Assembly (NCBI RefSeq): GCF_000784735.1
Contig: NZ_JSYG01000032.1
Span: 62,001-126,000 of the forward strand
Reading direction: 5' to 3'
Length of the DNA: 64,000 bases
Source of the DNA: Dickeya undicola
GTDB taxonomy: Bacteria; Pseudomonadota; Gammaproteobacteria; Enterobacterales; Enterobacteriaceae
Below, piece by piece: positions 39,226 through 48,887 of this stretch (position 1 is the first letter of the stretch; each line of letters opens with the position of its first letter). A program made the translations under genes and the position numbers. A model generated the notes under the pieces. That model was not told the DNA's origin. It made no database searches and saw nothing but the letters and a program-made list of their open reading frames with translations.

Positions 39226-39286
39226 ATGTAACCGCTTTCAATTTGTGAGTAAATTCACAGTTAATTAACATTGTGCTCTCTATGAT
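39226..39286 (+). promoter_or_regulatory. mglBAC promoter: GalS operator, CRP site, -10
   Basis: The operator ATGTAACCGCTTTCAA (39226-39241) abuts a near-perfect CRP site TGTGAGTAAATTCACA (39244-39259). TATGAT at 39281-39286 is the -10. The CRP centre lies about 41.5 bases before the predicted start near 39293, a class II arrangement equal to that of E. coli mgl. A second operator-like sequence, GCGGAAACGTTCACAC (39360-39375), lies in the leader with two mismatches to the GalR/GalS consensus. Confidence 0.88.
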
Positions 39287-39390
39287 GAGGGCGTACTGCG
39301 GAAGACAGATGCCTTGTAACACGGCCATCCGGTCTGTTGAACCGTTCACCACCATCACGGCGGAAACGTTCACACTGTTGTTTAAGAATA

Positions 39391-39422
39391 CATCGGTTTC
39401 AGGACGCATCGGTTTCAGGACA
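39391..39422 (+). repeat. 16-base tandem repeat in the mglB leader
   Basis: CATCGGTTTCAGGACG is followed directly by CATCGGTTTCAGGACA. It lies in the approximately 330-base untranslated leader of mglB. The gap 39190-39621 otherwise holds the mgl promoter and no gene. Confidence 0.95.
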
Positions 39423-39621
39423 GATTGCCAGACGGTCGCCAGCCAACAGAGCCGGTACTATCTGCAAACAGGGAAGTCAGGCTTTAAGCGGGCCATGCCT
39501 GCAAAATCGTCAGCCCGGCATGATCATGCCACGCCGACGCTTACTAACTGACAGCCGCGCTACGTCTACCCCGAGTCGTGCGGCCGGACTGAGAACTACC
39601 CTGCATAAACCCGGAGATATC

Positions 39622-40617
39622 ATGAATAAGAAGGTTTTCACTCTCACCGCCCTGGTTGCCAGCATGATGTTCGGGGCCGCCGCCCATGCCGCGGATACCC
39701 GTATTGGCGTCACCATCTACAAATACGATGACAACTTCATGTCGATGGTACGTAAGGACATCGAAAAAGAAGCCAAAGCTATCGGCGGTGTCGACCTGCT
39801 GATGAATGACTCGCAGAACGACCAATCCAAACAGAATGATCAGGTAGACGTACTGCTGGCTAAAGGCGTAAAAGCGCTGGCGATCAACCTGGTAGACCCA
39901 GCTGCGGCGGCGATTGTTGTGCAGAAAGCAAAAGCTGCCGACGTACCGGTGGTGTTCTTTAACAAAGAGCCGAACGCCAAAGTACTGGCTAGCTATGACA
40001 AAGCCTACTATGTCGGCACCGATTCCAAAGAGTCCGGTATCATTCAGGGCCAGTTGATCGCTAAACACTGGAAAGCCAACTCGTCATGGGACCTGAACAA
40101 AGACGGCACCATCCAGTACGCCCTGTTGAAAGGCGAGCCGGGCCACCCGGATGCGGAAGCCCGCACCAAATATGTGGTAGACACCCTGACCAAAGAAGGG
40201 CTGAAAGTCCAGCAGTTGCAGATGGATACCGCCATGTGGGATACCGCAATGGCTAAAGACAAGGTTGACGCCTGGATGTCTGGTCCTAACGCCGACAAGA
40301 TCGAAGTGCTGATTGCTAACAACGACGCAATGGCAATGGGAGCTGTCGAAGCCCTGAAAGCCCACAACAAGAGCAGCATCCCGGTATTCGGCGTTGACGC
40401 CCTGCCTGAAGCGCTGTCGCTGATCAAATCCGGCGCCCTGGCGGGCACCGTGCTGAATGATGCGGAAAACCAGGCCAAAGCCACGCTGGATCTGGCGAAA
40501 AACCTGGCGCTGGGTAAACCGGCTGGCGAAGGCACCAACTTCAAGATTGAAAACAAAGTGGTACGCGTACCGTATGTGCCGGTTGATAAAGACAACCTGG
40601 CGCAGTTCATGAAGTAA
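39622..40617 (+). CDS. mglB: Galactose/glucose-binding periplasmic protein MglB
   Basis: Binds D-galactose and D-glucose for MglAC and presents them to the Trg chemoreceptor. ATG 39622 gives 331 residues (E. coli 332). The signal peptide is cleaved after AHA (residue 23). The calcium loop DLNKDGTIQ and sugar-contact residues in NDAMAMGA and [11 protein letters not shown] are present. The frame stays open upstream to 39337, but that is leader sequence. It is followed by a 120-base gap before mglA, consistent with high binding-protein expression. Confidence 0.97.
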   Translation: MNKKVFTLTALVASMMFGAAAHAADTRIGVTIYKYDDNFMSMVRKDIEKEAKAIGGVDLLMNDSQNDQSKQNDQVDVLLAKGVKALAINLVDPAAAAIVVQKAKAADVPVVFFNKEPNAKVLASYDKAYYVGTDSKESGIIQGQLIAKHWKANSSWDLNKDGTIQYALLKGEPGHPDAEARTKYVVDTLTKEGLKVQQLQMDTAMWDTAMAKDKVDAWMSGPNADKIEVLIANNDAMAMGAVEALKAHNKSSIPVFGVDALPEALSLIKSGALAGTVLNDAENQAKATLDLAKNLALGKPAGEGTNFKIENKVVRVPYVPVDKDNLAQFMK

Positions 40618-40737
40618 TCTCGTCGGGGCGCAGCAACCGTTGCGCCCCTACTGTTTGGACGAATGATTTTCTCAGCCAGGCAGTCATGTTCAGCCCGGCA
40701 ACGTTTCAGCCAGGTAATTATTTCGACCAGGTAAAAT

Positions 40738-42258
40738 ATGACCAGTGACACTCTAACCACTCAGCGCGAATTCCTGCTGGAGATGACCGATATCAGTAAG
40801 TCATTTCCCGGTGTAAAGGCATTGGATAATGTCAACCTGAAGGTGCGCCCCCATTCCATCCATGCTCTGATGGGCGAAAACGGCGCAGGAAAATCGACGC
40901 TACTGAAATGTCTGTTCGGCATTTATCAGAAAGATTCAGGCAGCATTCAATTCCAGGGGCAGGAAGTCGATTTCAAAAGCGCCAAAGAAGCGCTGGAGAA
41001 TGGTGTATCCATGGTGCACCAGGAATTGAACCTGGTTTTACAACGTTCGGTCATGGATAACATGTGGCTTGGCCGCTATCCGAAAAAAGGCTTGTTCGTC
41101 GATCAGGACAAAATGTATCGCGACACCAAGGCGATTTTCGATGAACTGGATATCGATATCGATCCGCGCGACAAAGTGGCCTCGCTGTCCGTGTCGCAAA
41201 TGCAGATGATCGAGATTGCCAAAGCCTTCTCCTATAACGCCAAAATCGTCATCATGGACGAACCCACCTCGTCGCTGACGGAAAAAGAGGTGAACCACCT
41301 GTTCACCATCATCCGCAAGCTGAAGGAACGGGGCTGCGGCATCGTCTATATCTCCCACAAAATGGAAGAAATCTTCCAGCTGTGCGATGAAATCACCATA
41401 CTGCGCGACGGTCAGTGGGTGGCAACCCAGCCGCTGGAAGGTCTGAACATGGACCAGATCATCGCCATGATGGTGGGCCGCTCGCTGACCCAGCGTTTCC
41501 CGGAGAAAACCAATACACCCGGCGAGGTGATGCTGGAAGTACGGGGCCTGACCTCGATGCGCCAGCCGTCAATCCGAGACGTGTCGTTCGACCTGCGTCA
41601 GGGCGAAATTTTGGGGATTGCCGGTCTGGTCGGTGCCAAACGTACCGACATCGTCGAAACGCTGTTCGGTATCCGCGAAAAACTCAGCGGCACCATCAAA
41701 CTGCACGGCAAAGACATCAACAACCACACCGCTAACGAAGCCATCAACAACGGTTTCGCACTGGTAACTGAAGAGCGCCGCTCTACCGGTATTTATGCCT
41801 ATCTGGATGTCGGCTTTAACTCGCTGATTTCCAACATTCACAAATACAAGAACAACCTCGGCCTGCTGGACAACAAGCGCATGAAAAGCGATGTGCAGTG
41901 GGTAATTGACTCGATGCGGGTAAAAACCCCCGGCCACCATACCGCCATCGGCTCGCTGTCCGGCGGTAACCAGCAGAAGGTGATCATCGGCCGCTGGCTG
42001 CTGACTCAGCCGGAAATACTGATGCTCGACGAACCGACCCGTGGCATTGACGTGGGTGCCAAATTCGAGATTTATCAGCTTATTTCCGAGCTGGCGAAAA
42101 AAGGCAAGGGAATCATCATCATTTCGTCTGAAATGCCGGAGTTGCTGGGCGTCACTGACCGCATTCTGGTGATGAGTAATGGCCTCGTCGCAGGCATTGT
42201 CGAAACCAAGAACACCACGCAGAACGAAATTCTCCGTTTAGCGTCGTTACACCTTTAA
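40738..42258 (+). CDS. mglA: Galactose ABC transporter ATPase MglA
   Basis: Tandem-domain ATPase of the galactose importer, 506 residues (as in E. coli). The first cassette has Walker [10 protein letters not shown] near 45-53 and Walker [11 protein letters not shown]. The second has the degenerate GLVGAKRTD Walker A typical of sugar CUT2 transporters, with signature LSGGNQQKV and [11 protein letters not shown]. It is 19 bases upstream of mglC. Confidence 0.97.
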   Translation: MTSDTLTTQREFLLEMTDISKSFPGVKALDNVNLKVRPHSIHALMGENGAGKSTLLKCLFGIYQKDSGSIQFQGQEVDFKSAKEALENGVSMVHQELNLVLQRSVMDNMWLGRYPKKGLFVDQDKMYRDTKAIFDELDIDIDPRDKVASLSVSQMQMIEIAKAFSYNAKIVIMDEPTSSLTEKEVNHLFTIIRKLKERGCGIVYISHKMEEIFQLCDEITILRDGQWVATQPLEGLNMDQIIAMMVGRSLTQRFPEKTNTPGEVMLEVRGLTSMRQPSIRDVSFDLRQGEILGIAGLVGAKRTDIVETLFGIREKLSGTIKLHGKDINNHTANEAINNGFALVTEERRSTGIYAYLDVGFNSLISNIHKYKNNLGLLDNKRMKSDVQWVIDSMRVKTPGHHTAIGSLSGGNQQKVIIGRWLLTQPEILMLDEPTRGIDVGAKFEIYQLISELAKKGKGIIIISSEMPELLGVTDRILVMSNGLVAGIVETKNTTQNEILRLASLHL

Positions 42259-42277
42259 TGATGCAAGGGCTGTTACC

Positions 42278-43288
42278 ATGAAAGCTACTACTAAAAAAAG
42301 CGCGCTCACCTGGCTGAAAGACAGCGGCATTTATGCCGTGCTGCTGGTATTGCTGGTGATTATTATTATCCAGGACCCCACCTTCCTCAGCCTCACCAAC
42401 CTGAGTAACATTCTTACCCAGTCGTCAGTACGCGTGATCATCGCGCTCGGCGTGGCCGGGCTTATCGTTACCCAGGGTACTGACCTGTCTGCCGGTCGTC
42501 AGGTCGGCCTTGCTGCCGTGGTTGCTGCTACGCTGTTACAGGCGATGGACAACAGCAACAAGGTGTTCCCGCATCTGGAAACCATGCCGATCCCGCTGGT
42601 TATCCTGATTGTCTGCGCTATTGGCGCGCTGATTGGTCTGGTCAATGGTCTGATCATTGCCTACCTGAAAGTAACACCGTTCATCACCACATTGGGCACG
42701 ATGATCATCGTCTACGGTATCAACTCGCTGTACTACGACATCGTTGGTGCCTCCCCCATCGCTGGCTTTGACGACCGTTTCTCTACCTTTGCACAAGGTT
42801 TCGTTCGTTTCGGTGATTTCAAGCTGTCCTACATTACGTTTTATGCCGCGATTGCAGCGGTGTTCGTGTGGGTCCTGTGGAACAAGACCCGCTTTGGCAA
42901 GAATATCTTCGCCATCGGCGGCAACCCAGAAGCCGCCAAAGTCTCCGGCGTGAACGTCTCGCTGAACCTGATTCTGGTGTACATGCTGTCCGGTATTTTC
43001 TACGCCTTCGGCGGTATGCTGGAAGCGGGTCGTATCGGCAGCGCCACCAACAACTTAGGTTTCATGTACGAGCTCGACGCCATCGCAGCGTGCGTGGTCG
43101 GCGGCGTGTCCTTTGCTGGTGGCGTGGGTACAGTTGCTGGTGTGGTGACCGGGGTTATCATCTTCACCCTGATCAACTACGGTCTGACCTACATCGGCGT
43201 CAGCCCTTACTGGCAGTACATCATCAAAGGCGGCATCATCATCTTCGCCGTAGCGTTGGACTCCCTGAAATACGCCCGCAAAAAATAA
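42278..43288 (+). CDS. mglC: Galactose ABC transporter permease MglC
   Basis: CUT2-family membrane subunit, 336 residues (E. coli 336), with about ten hydrophobic segments. The conserved TQGTDLSAGRQVGLAAV lies near residue 70 and GGNPEAAKVSGVNV, the ATPase coupling loop, near 213-226. It ends the operon at a strong terminator. Confidence 0.97.
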   Translation: MKATTKKSALTWLKDSGIYAVLLVLLVIIIIQDPTFLSLTNLSNILTQSSVRVIIALGVAGLIVTQGTDLSAGRQVGLAAVVAATLLQAMDNSNKVFPHLETMPIPLVILIVCAIGALIGLVNGLIIAYLKVTPFITTLGTMIIVYGINSLYYDIVGASPIAGFDDRFSTFAQGFVRFGDFKLSYITFYAAIAAVFVWVLWNKTRFGKNIFAIGGNPEAAKVSGVNVSLNLILVYMLSGIFYAFGGMLEAGRIGSATNNLGFMYELDAIAACVVGGVSFAGGVGTVAGVVTGVIIFTLINYGLTYIGVSPYWQYIIKGGIIIFAVALDSLKYARKK

Positions 43289-43315
43289 CGCGCGCGTCAG
43301 GCACCACACCGTCAT

Positions 43316-43342
43316 ACCTGCCACTACGGTGGCAGGTTTTTT
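43316..43342 (+). terminator. mglBAC terminator
   Basis: ACCTGCCAC, loop TACG, GTGGCAGGT, followed by a run of T. It is a perfect nine-base stem 27 bases after the mglC stop. Confidence 0.93.
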
Positions 43343-43534
43343 ATATGGCGTCGTCATTTTTACGTAACCACCCATGCCGTCACTCATGCTTATTCTCCCA
43401 CCCTCAGTCAGCTAATGAAGACCTTATTTTGCACACGCCCGCGGCTGCTATAAGATAGGGCCTTTGTGATTTCCACCCAACGGGACGCCGCAAGTAGCCC
43501 TGCCCGTTGTGAGGTTAGTTTGTAGGGAAAATGG

Positions 43535-44356
43535 ATGAAAAAACTTCTCGCACTGATGGCGCTTGGTCTGAGCGCTTGCTTCATGTTCAGCACGGCGCTG
43601 GCCGGCAGCACGCTGGACAGAGTCAAACAGACCGGCGTAGTCCGTAATGTGCTGTTCAATGACTATCCGCCATTTAGCTATCTCGACGATAATAATCAAC
43701 TGGTTGGCTTCGATGTTGACGTTGCTAAAGCGGTAGCGCAGAAACTGGGGGCCAGACTGGAGCTGGCAACACCGGGCTGGGAAACCATCGTCGGTGGTAA
43801 GTGGCAAGGTCGCTGGGACATGTGCATCTGTTCCATGACGCCGAACGCCGAACGAGCCAAAATGCTGGACTTCGCCACCCCTTACTACAGTACCTTCGCC
43901 GTGCTGATCGTCCATAAAGATGAGAAAAATATTCACTCCGCCGCCGATCTGAGCAACAAAAAAGTCGGCTTGGGGCTGGGCTCCAGCTACGAGAACTACC
44001 TGAACAAAACGCTGGTGATCCCAGGCGGCAAACCGATCGACTTCCCGTTCAGCCATGTGCAGGCGGTGCCGACGGATGAAGAAATGGCGTTCCGAAACCT
44101 GGCATTAGGACCGGGTAAACGACTAGATGCGGTGATTTCCGATCGTATCACCGCCAAACCGCGTATCGAGAAACTGCCGCAACTGCGTATCCTGCAGGAA
44201 CTGTATGCCGAGCCAAACTGGATTGCCGTCGACAAAGGTGACCCAGAGTGGAGCAAAACGCTGGCTGATACCATCGCTGCGCTGCGCGCCGACGGCACAC
44301 TGAAAACCATCTCCATGAAGTGGTTTGGTGAAGACATCACCGGGGTCACCCCGTAA
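43535..44356 (+). CDS. Family 3 amino-acid-binding protein of an ABC importer
   Basis: 273 residues, related to HisJ/GlnH/FliY-type binding proteins: YPPFSYLDDNNQLVGFDVDVAKAVA is the family's first ligand segment and GLGLGSSYENYL the hinge-side phosphate-like loop. The specific amino acid cannot be told. The signal peptide is probably cleaved after ALA (about residue 23). A lipobox-like LSAC at 12-15 lies within the hydrophobic core. A TAATG overlap joins it to the permease. A leader hairpin (CAACGGG with CCCGTTG, 43478-43509) precedes it. No ATPase gene is adjacent. Confidence 0.88.
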   Translation: MKKLLALMALGLSACFMFSTALAGSTLDRVKQTGVVRNVLFNDYPPFSYLDDNNQLVGFDVDVAKAVAQKLGARLELATPGWETIVGGKWQGRWDMCICSMTPNAERAKMLDFATPYYSTFAVLIVHKDEKNIHSAADLSNKKVGLGLGSSYENYLNKTLVIPGGKPIDFPFSHVQAVPTDEEMAFRNLALGPGKRLDAVISDRITAKPRIEKLPQLRILQELYAEPNWIAVDKGDPEWSKTLADTIAALRADGTLKTISMKWFGEDITGVTP

Positions 44357-45201
44357 TGTCGCGTTCGTCCGCTGAAACCCCATCACACATGCAACCGGTG
44401 CCTGAACGTGCCGGATTTGGTTTTCGTCTGCGCGCTGGCCTGACCTGGCTGGTGCTGCTCAGCCTGTTACTGTGGCTGTTTTCGTTTATGGATCTGGACA
44501 CCGGTCTTATCAAGCAGAAGCTCCCCTCCATGTTGGGGATGCATCTGTCACCGGACGGTTTCATCCAGGGGGCGGTGCTGAGCGTCGTCATCACTCTCAT
44601 TTCCATGCTGTTTTGTATCCTGCTGGCGGTGATCACCGCCGCAGGTCGGCTATCCTCCAGCGCTGTCGCTTTCGGCTGCGCCACGTTCTACGTCTCGCTG
44701 TTTCGCGGCACGCCGCTATTGGTGCAGGTGCTGATCATCTACCTCGCGTTGCCGCAGGTCGGCATCGTCATGAGTGCCTTTACCTCCGGTATTATCGCGC
44801 TGTCGTTAAACTACGGCGCTTATCTGGCGGAAACCATCCGTAGCGGCGTACTCGCGGTTCCTCGCGGCCAGAAAGAAGCCGCTATGGCGCTGGGGTTGTC
44901 GCGCTGGGTGATCACCACTCACGTCGTCACGCCACAGGCACTGCGCATCATCATTCCGCCTGCCGGTTCCCAGTTCATTTCGATGATCAAAGACTCCTCG
45001 CTGGTGTCGCTGATGGGGCTGTGGGAGCTGAATTTTCTGGCGCAATCCTACGGCCGTAGCACCTACCATTACATGGAGATGCTCACTACTGCTGCTGTCA
45101 TTTACTGGTTGCTATCCATCGTACTGGAATTATTGCAAGGCCGTCTGGAACGCCGTTTTGCTCGCGGTTACGAACACCACGACAGCAAAAAGCCGTCCTG
45201 A
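44356..45201 (+). CDS. Polar amino-acid ABC transporter permease (HisMQ type)
   Basis: 281 residues. A long polar N terminus (about 1-30) is followed by four to five membrane helices and the EAA loop TIRSGVLAVPRGQKEAAMALG (about 171-190). It overlaps the binding-protein stop by one base (TAATG). A one-permease system would work as a homodimer, but the expected ATPase is missing: the next gene starts a separate, Fur-type unit after a terminator. It probably uses an ATPase encoded elsewhere, or is a remnant importer. Confidence 0.88.
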   Translation: MSRSSAETPSHMQPVPERAGFGFRLRAGLTWLVLLSLLLWLFSFMDLDTGLIKQKLPSMLGMHLSPDGFIQGAVLSVVITLISMLFCILLAVITAAGRLSSSAVAFGCATFYVSLFRGTPLLVQVLIIYLALPQVGIVMSAFTSGIIALSLNYGAYLAETIRSGVLAVPRGQKEAAMALGLSRWVITTHVVTPQALRIIIPPAGSQFISMIKDSSLVSLMGLWELNFLAQSYGRSTYHYMEMLTTAAVIYWLLSIVLELLQGRLERRFARGYEHHDSKKPS

Positions 45202-45264
45202 CCTCTGCTTATCCCCGCTTACTGCCCTATCGCAGCGACTTTAATTATTTACATAATGTCAGCC

Positions 45265-45299
45265 AGCCCTGTGAAATATCAGGGCTTTTTCTTTTTTTT
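45265..45299 (+). terminator. Terminator after the amino-acid permease
   Basis: AGCCCTG, loop TGAAATAT, CAGGGCT, then a long T-rich tract. It separates the amino-acid pair from the siderophore pair. Confidence 0.88.
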
Positions 45300-45329
45300 C
45301 CTTGTTTCTCCTTAGTTTCCATTGCAAAT

Positions 45330-45348
45330 AAAAATAATTATTATTATT
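45330..45348. promoter_or_regulatory. Fur box candidate before the siderophore genes
   Basis: AAAAATAATTATTATTATT matches 13 of 19 positions of the consensus GATAATGATAATCATTATC, in a stretch of AT-rich sequence 32 bases before the ATG at 45380. Iron-repressed expression is inferred; the A/T richness lowers specificity. Confidence 0.65.
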
Positions 45349-45379
45349 TTTTTCTGCCTCATTTTTACGAGAAAAGAAC

Positions 45380-46489
45380 ATGCGCATCGTTTTTCTCTGC
45401 CTCGCCCTACTCTGGTTCAGCCCACTGGCGCAGGCCAAAACCGTCACCGACATTACCGGTCGTCAGGTAGTGGTGCCTGATCACCCACAGCGCATTGTGC
45501 TGGGCGAAAGTCGAATGCTTTACACCCTGGCCTTGCTGGAACCGGGTAACCCGGCGCAGCGCGTGGTGGGCTGGCCGGGCGACATGGCGCGTTATGACGC
45601 CCAGAGCTGGAACCGTTACACCACGAAATTTCCTGAGATTGCCCGCATCCCGCAATTGGGGAACGGCAATATCAACAGCCTCAACGCAGAAGCCCTGCTG
45701 CCGCTGAAACCGGATCTGGTGATCCTACCTCGGCTAGCCAAAGGTGCCGACAACGAACAAAGCATCCAGCAGGCGCTCACTCAGGCAGGCATTGCGTATA
45801 TCTACGTCGACTTACGTGTCGATCTGCTGAAAAACACCGTGCCCAGCCTGCGTCTGCTCGGCAACGTGCTCAACCAGTCGGCGCGCGCCGACGCGTTTAT
45901 CACGTTCTACCAGCAGCATATGGATGCCGTAAAAACGCGGCTGGCACAGTATCAGGGCCGCAAGACTACGGTGATGCTACATCTGCATCTTGGACGCCGC
46001 GACACCTGCTGCACCACAGCGGTTAACGGCAATCTCGGCGAGTTGCTGGCCTTTGCTGGCGGCGACAACATCGCGACAGGCAAGGTAAAAGGCGTATACG
46101 GCGAACTCAGCCCGGAACAGGCGCTGGCCGCCAGACCGGATGTCTACATCGCTACCGGCATGGCAGGACCGGACGGCAAACGCCTTTCCGACCTGATGCT
46201 CGGCCCGGACGTTACCCCCCAGCAAGCTGCCGACAGTTTCCACACCCTGCTGATGCAGGAACCGCTGCTTTCACACCTGAGCGCCGTCGACACCGGTCGC
46301 GCCTGGAGCATGTGGCACAACTTTTATCTCAGCCCGTATCACGTGGTGATGGTGGAAATGTTCGCCAAAGCCCTCTATCCGACGCTGTTTGGCGATATCG
46401 ACCCACAGCGCACCTTGCAACAACTTTATCAGCAGTTTTTACCGATTGATTTTTCAGGGACCTATTGGAGTCAGTTAACACATGAATAA
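45380..46489 (+). CDS. Iron-siderophore periplasmic binding protein (FecB/BtuF-like)
   Basis: 369 residues with a signal peptide cleaved after AQA (about residue 19). The class III binding-protein fold is indicated by VTDITGRQVVVPDHPQRIV at the start, ALLPLKPDLVILP and a C-terminal helical lobe. An unusual vicinal CC occurs in RRDTCCTTAVNGN (about 210). It overlaps the TonB-dependent receptor by eight bases, so the two are translationally coupled. No permease or ATPase is nearby. Siderophore identity is unknown. Confidence 0.87.
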   Translation: MRIVFLCLALLWFSPLAQAKTVTDITGRQVVVPDHPQRIVLGESRMLYTLALLEPGNPAQRVVGWPGDMARYDAQSWNRYTTKFPEIARIPQLGNGNINSLNAEALLPLKPDLVILPRLAKGADNEQSIQQALTQAGIAYIYVDLRVDLLKNTVPSLRLLGNVLNQSARADAFITFYQQHMDAVKTRLAQYQGRKTTVMLHLHLGRRDTCCTTAVNGNLGELLAFAGGDNIATGKVKGVYGELSPEQALAARPDVYIATGMAGPDGKRLSDLMLGPDVTPQQAADSFHTLLMQEPLLSHLSAVDTGRAWSMWHNFYLSPYHVVMVEMFAKALYPTLFGDIDPQRTLQQLYQQFLPIDFSGTYWSQLTHE

Positions 46490-48650
46490 CCTTCACTGGC
46501 AAAAAGGCTGGCCGTTGCTGGCTCTGTTGCCTTTCAGTCTTCAGGCTGCTACCACACCGAGTGATAGCGACACCGCCGCGAAAAACACGAAAAAGCAGGA
46601 AGACACGATGGTGGTGACCGCCAGTACGCCTGCCAGCGACGCGCGGGAAACCGGCTACCAGCCGCACAACGCCGTCACCGGCACCCGTACCGAGAGCCGC
46701 CTGCTGGACATACCGCAAGCCGTCAATGTGGTACAGCAGCAAGTGCTGGAGGATCAGGCAGCTAGAAATCTTGATGAAGCGTTATACAATGTTAGCGGCA
46801 TCACCCAGGCCAACACCCTCGGCGGGACGCAGGACGCGGTGATGAAGCGTGGTTTTGGTGATAACCGCGACGGCTCCATTCTGCGCGACGGTGTGCGCTC
46901 CATTCAGGCGCGCAACGTTACCCCCACTACCGAGCGGGTCGAAGTACTCAAAGGACCAGCATCCATGCTGTACGGCTGGGGCGATCCCGGCGGCATGATC
47001 AACATCATCAGTAAAAAACCGGAATTGGTGCAGAAAACCCATATCGAAGGCTGGAACAGCAGTTTCAACGGCGGCGGTGGTCAGTTGGATGTCACCGGCC
47101 CACTCGGCACCTCCGGTCTGGCCTACCGCATGGTTGTTGATCACGATGAAACCGACTACTGGCGCAACTTCGGCCGCAACCGCCAAACCACCATTGCCCC
47201 ATCACTGATGTGGTACGGTGACAACACCACGGTACGGGTATCCTATGAACACATGGAATACCTGACCCCATTCGATCGCGGCACCGTGATCGACAGCCGC
47301 ACCGGTAAGCCGGTCAATACCCCGCGCGAACGCCGGTTTGACGAAGCCTACAACGCCACCCGCGGCGATCAGGACACGCTGACCTTCCAGATGGAAAGCG
47401 CCATTAATGATCGCTGGAAAACCAAGCTGAATTACGCCTACAGCCGTAATACCTACAACGACAATCAGGCACGCGCCATGTCGCTTAACCCGACTACCGG
47501 GTTACTGACACGCAGAGCGGATGCGACTCAGGACGCGCACAGCCAGTCACAAAACGTGCAATTGACGCTGAATGGCGATATCGACTGGAGCCACATCAAC
47601 CACCAGTTACTGTTCGGCTTCGATCACGAAGCTGACCGTACCCACCGTGGTAATATGATTCGCGGCAGAAACAACAGCAGTTTCAATATTTACAACCCGG
47701 TATATGGCCTTTTCCCGGCCTCCAACTCCGTTATCGCCGCTGAAAGTGACCAGAAAGAAGACATCGATAGCACCGGCGTCTTCATGCAAGACGCCATCAG
47801 GTTAGATGAGCATTGGATGTTGTTAGGCGGCGTACGCTACGACCGTTTTGATGTGATGTCAGGCAAAGGACGCCCATTCATCACCAATACCGACAGGTCA
47901 GACAGCCGACTGGTGCCACGTGCCGGTGTGGTTTATAACCTGAACGCTTACACCTCGTTGTACACCAGTTACAGTGAATCTTTTAAGCCCAACTCCGCCA
48001 TCAATAAAGCGATAGGGGCGACGATGGAACCCGAAGTCGGACGTTCCTATGAGATTGGTGCCAAGCTGGATCTACCGAATCGCATCACCGCTAATCTGGC
48101 GCTGTTTGATATTCAGAAACGCAACGTAATGGTGGATGAACTTCAGACAACGAATGGTGTAACTGAAACAGTCACTCGTACCGCGGGCAAAGTCCGTTCA
48201 CAAGGGGTGGAGGTCGATCTGGCAGGCAAACTGACCGACAGCCTGAGCCTGATCGGTTCCTATGCTTTTACCGATGCCCGCGTCACCTCCGATCCGAATA
48301 ATCAGGGTAATGAAATGGCCAACGCGGCACGTCATACCGCCTCGCTATTCCTGACCAATGACTTCGGTGGTCTGGGCCTGCACGCGGGTGACGACCTGCG
48401 CGCCGGTATCGGTGCCCGCTATGTCGGCCGTCGCCCTGGCGATGCGGCTAACAGCTTCTTCCTGGACGATTACACCGTAGCGGATGCCTTTGTCTCCTAC
48501 ACCGTTCCCATCAGCGGCTATAAGGTGAAGTGGCAGCTTAACGTCAAGAACCTGTTCGACAAAACCTATTACCCGTCGAGTGGCAGCAGCCAATATGTGG
48601 CAATTGGCGACCCGCGTGAAGTGGTGTTGCGCGCCAGCGTCGACTTCTAA
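46482..48650 (+). CDS. TonB-dependent siderophore receptor (ferrichrome-receptor-like)
   Basis: Outer-membrane barrel, 722 residues, with a signal peptide ending at about QAA (residue 23). The TonB box is DTMVVTAS near residue 41. The plug domain spans about 60-170 (LLDIPQAVNVVQ, RVEVLKGPASMLYGWGDPGG). The barrel ends with NLFDKTYY and the aromatic C-terminal residue in RASVDF. It resembles FhuE/FcuA-type hydroxamate receptors, but the ligand is unproven. It has no N-terminal signalling domain and is coupled to the binding protein upstream. Confidence 0.92.
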   Translation: MNNLHWQKGWPLLALLPFSLQAATTPSDSDTAAKNTKKQEDTMVVTASTPASDARETGYQPHNAVTGTRTESRLLDIPQAVNVVQQQVLEDQAARNLDEALYNVSGITQANTLGGTQDAVMKRGFGDNRDGSILRDGVRSIQARNVTPTTERVEVLKGPASMLYGWGDPGGMINIISKKPELVQKTHIEGWNSSFNGGGGQLDVTGPLGTSGLAYRMVVDHDETDYWRNFGRNRQTTIAPSLMWYGDNTTVRVSYEHMEYLTPFDRGTVIDSRTGKPVNTPRERRFDEAYNATRGDQDTLTFQMESAINDRWKTKLNYAYSRNTYNDNQARAMSLNPTTGLLTRRADATQDAHSQSQNVQLTLNGDIDWSHINHQLLFGFDHEADRTHRGNMIRGRNNSSFNIYNPVYGLFPASNSVIAAESDQKEDIDSTGVFMQDAIRLDEHWMLLGGVRYDRFDVMSGKGRPFITNTDRSDSRLVPRAGVVYNLNAYTSLYTSYSESFKPNSAINKAIGATMEPEVGRSYEIGAKLDLPNRITANLALFDIQKRNVMVDELQTTNGVTETVTRTAGKVRSQGVEVDLAGKLTDSLSLIGSYAFTDARVTSDPNNQGNEMANAARHTASLFLTNDFGGLGLHAGDDLRAGIGARYVGRRPGDAANSFFLDDYTVADAFVSYTVPISGYKVKWQLNVKNLFDKTYYPSSGSSQYVAIGDPREVVLRASVDF

Positions 48651-48662
48651 CCCTCTCCGAAC

Positions 48663-48688
48663 CGCGCAGCCTGGATCAAGGCTGCGCG
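48663..48688 (+). terminator. Hairpin after the TonB-dependent receptor
   Basis: CGCGCAGCCT and AGGCTGCGCG form a perfect ten-base stem with a six-base loop, 12 bases after the stop. The T tract after it is short, so terminator function is likely but not certain. Confidence 0.6.
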
Positions 48689-48887
48689 CCTTTCCGCGCT
48701 CCCCTTCCTTACGTTGACTGCCAACCCATTGGCCGCCCTGCCTTGCAAGCGGGTTAACGTCACAGCACCGCGGCCCTTCAGGTATCTTGTGCAGGCATCC
48801 ATGAAGTAAACGTTCATAAAGCAAACAGTCATGAATGTCATGCACCTGCGGCTGCGGAGAGAATAGTAAAAACGCCCGAGGTTAATC

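Noticed and set aside
39337-39621. N-terminal extension of mglB
   Set aside because: The signal peptide starts at ATG 39622; the upstream codons are untranslated leader containing a tandem repeat and a candidate operator.
43568-43579. Lipobox LSAC in the 43535 binding protein
   Set aside because: It lies inside the hydrophobic core and is followed by more hydrophobic residues and a good ALA signal-peptidase I site, so a soluble periplasmic form is more likely.
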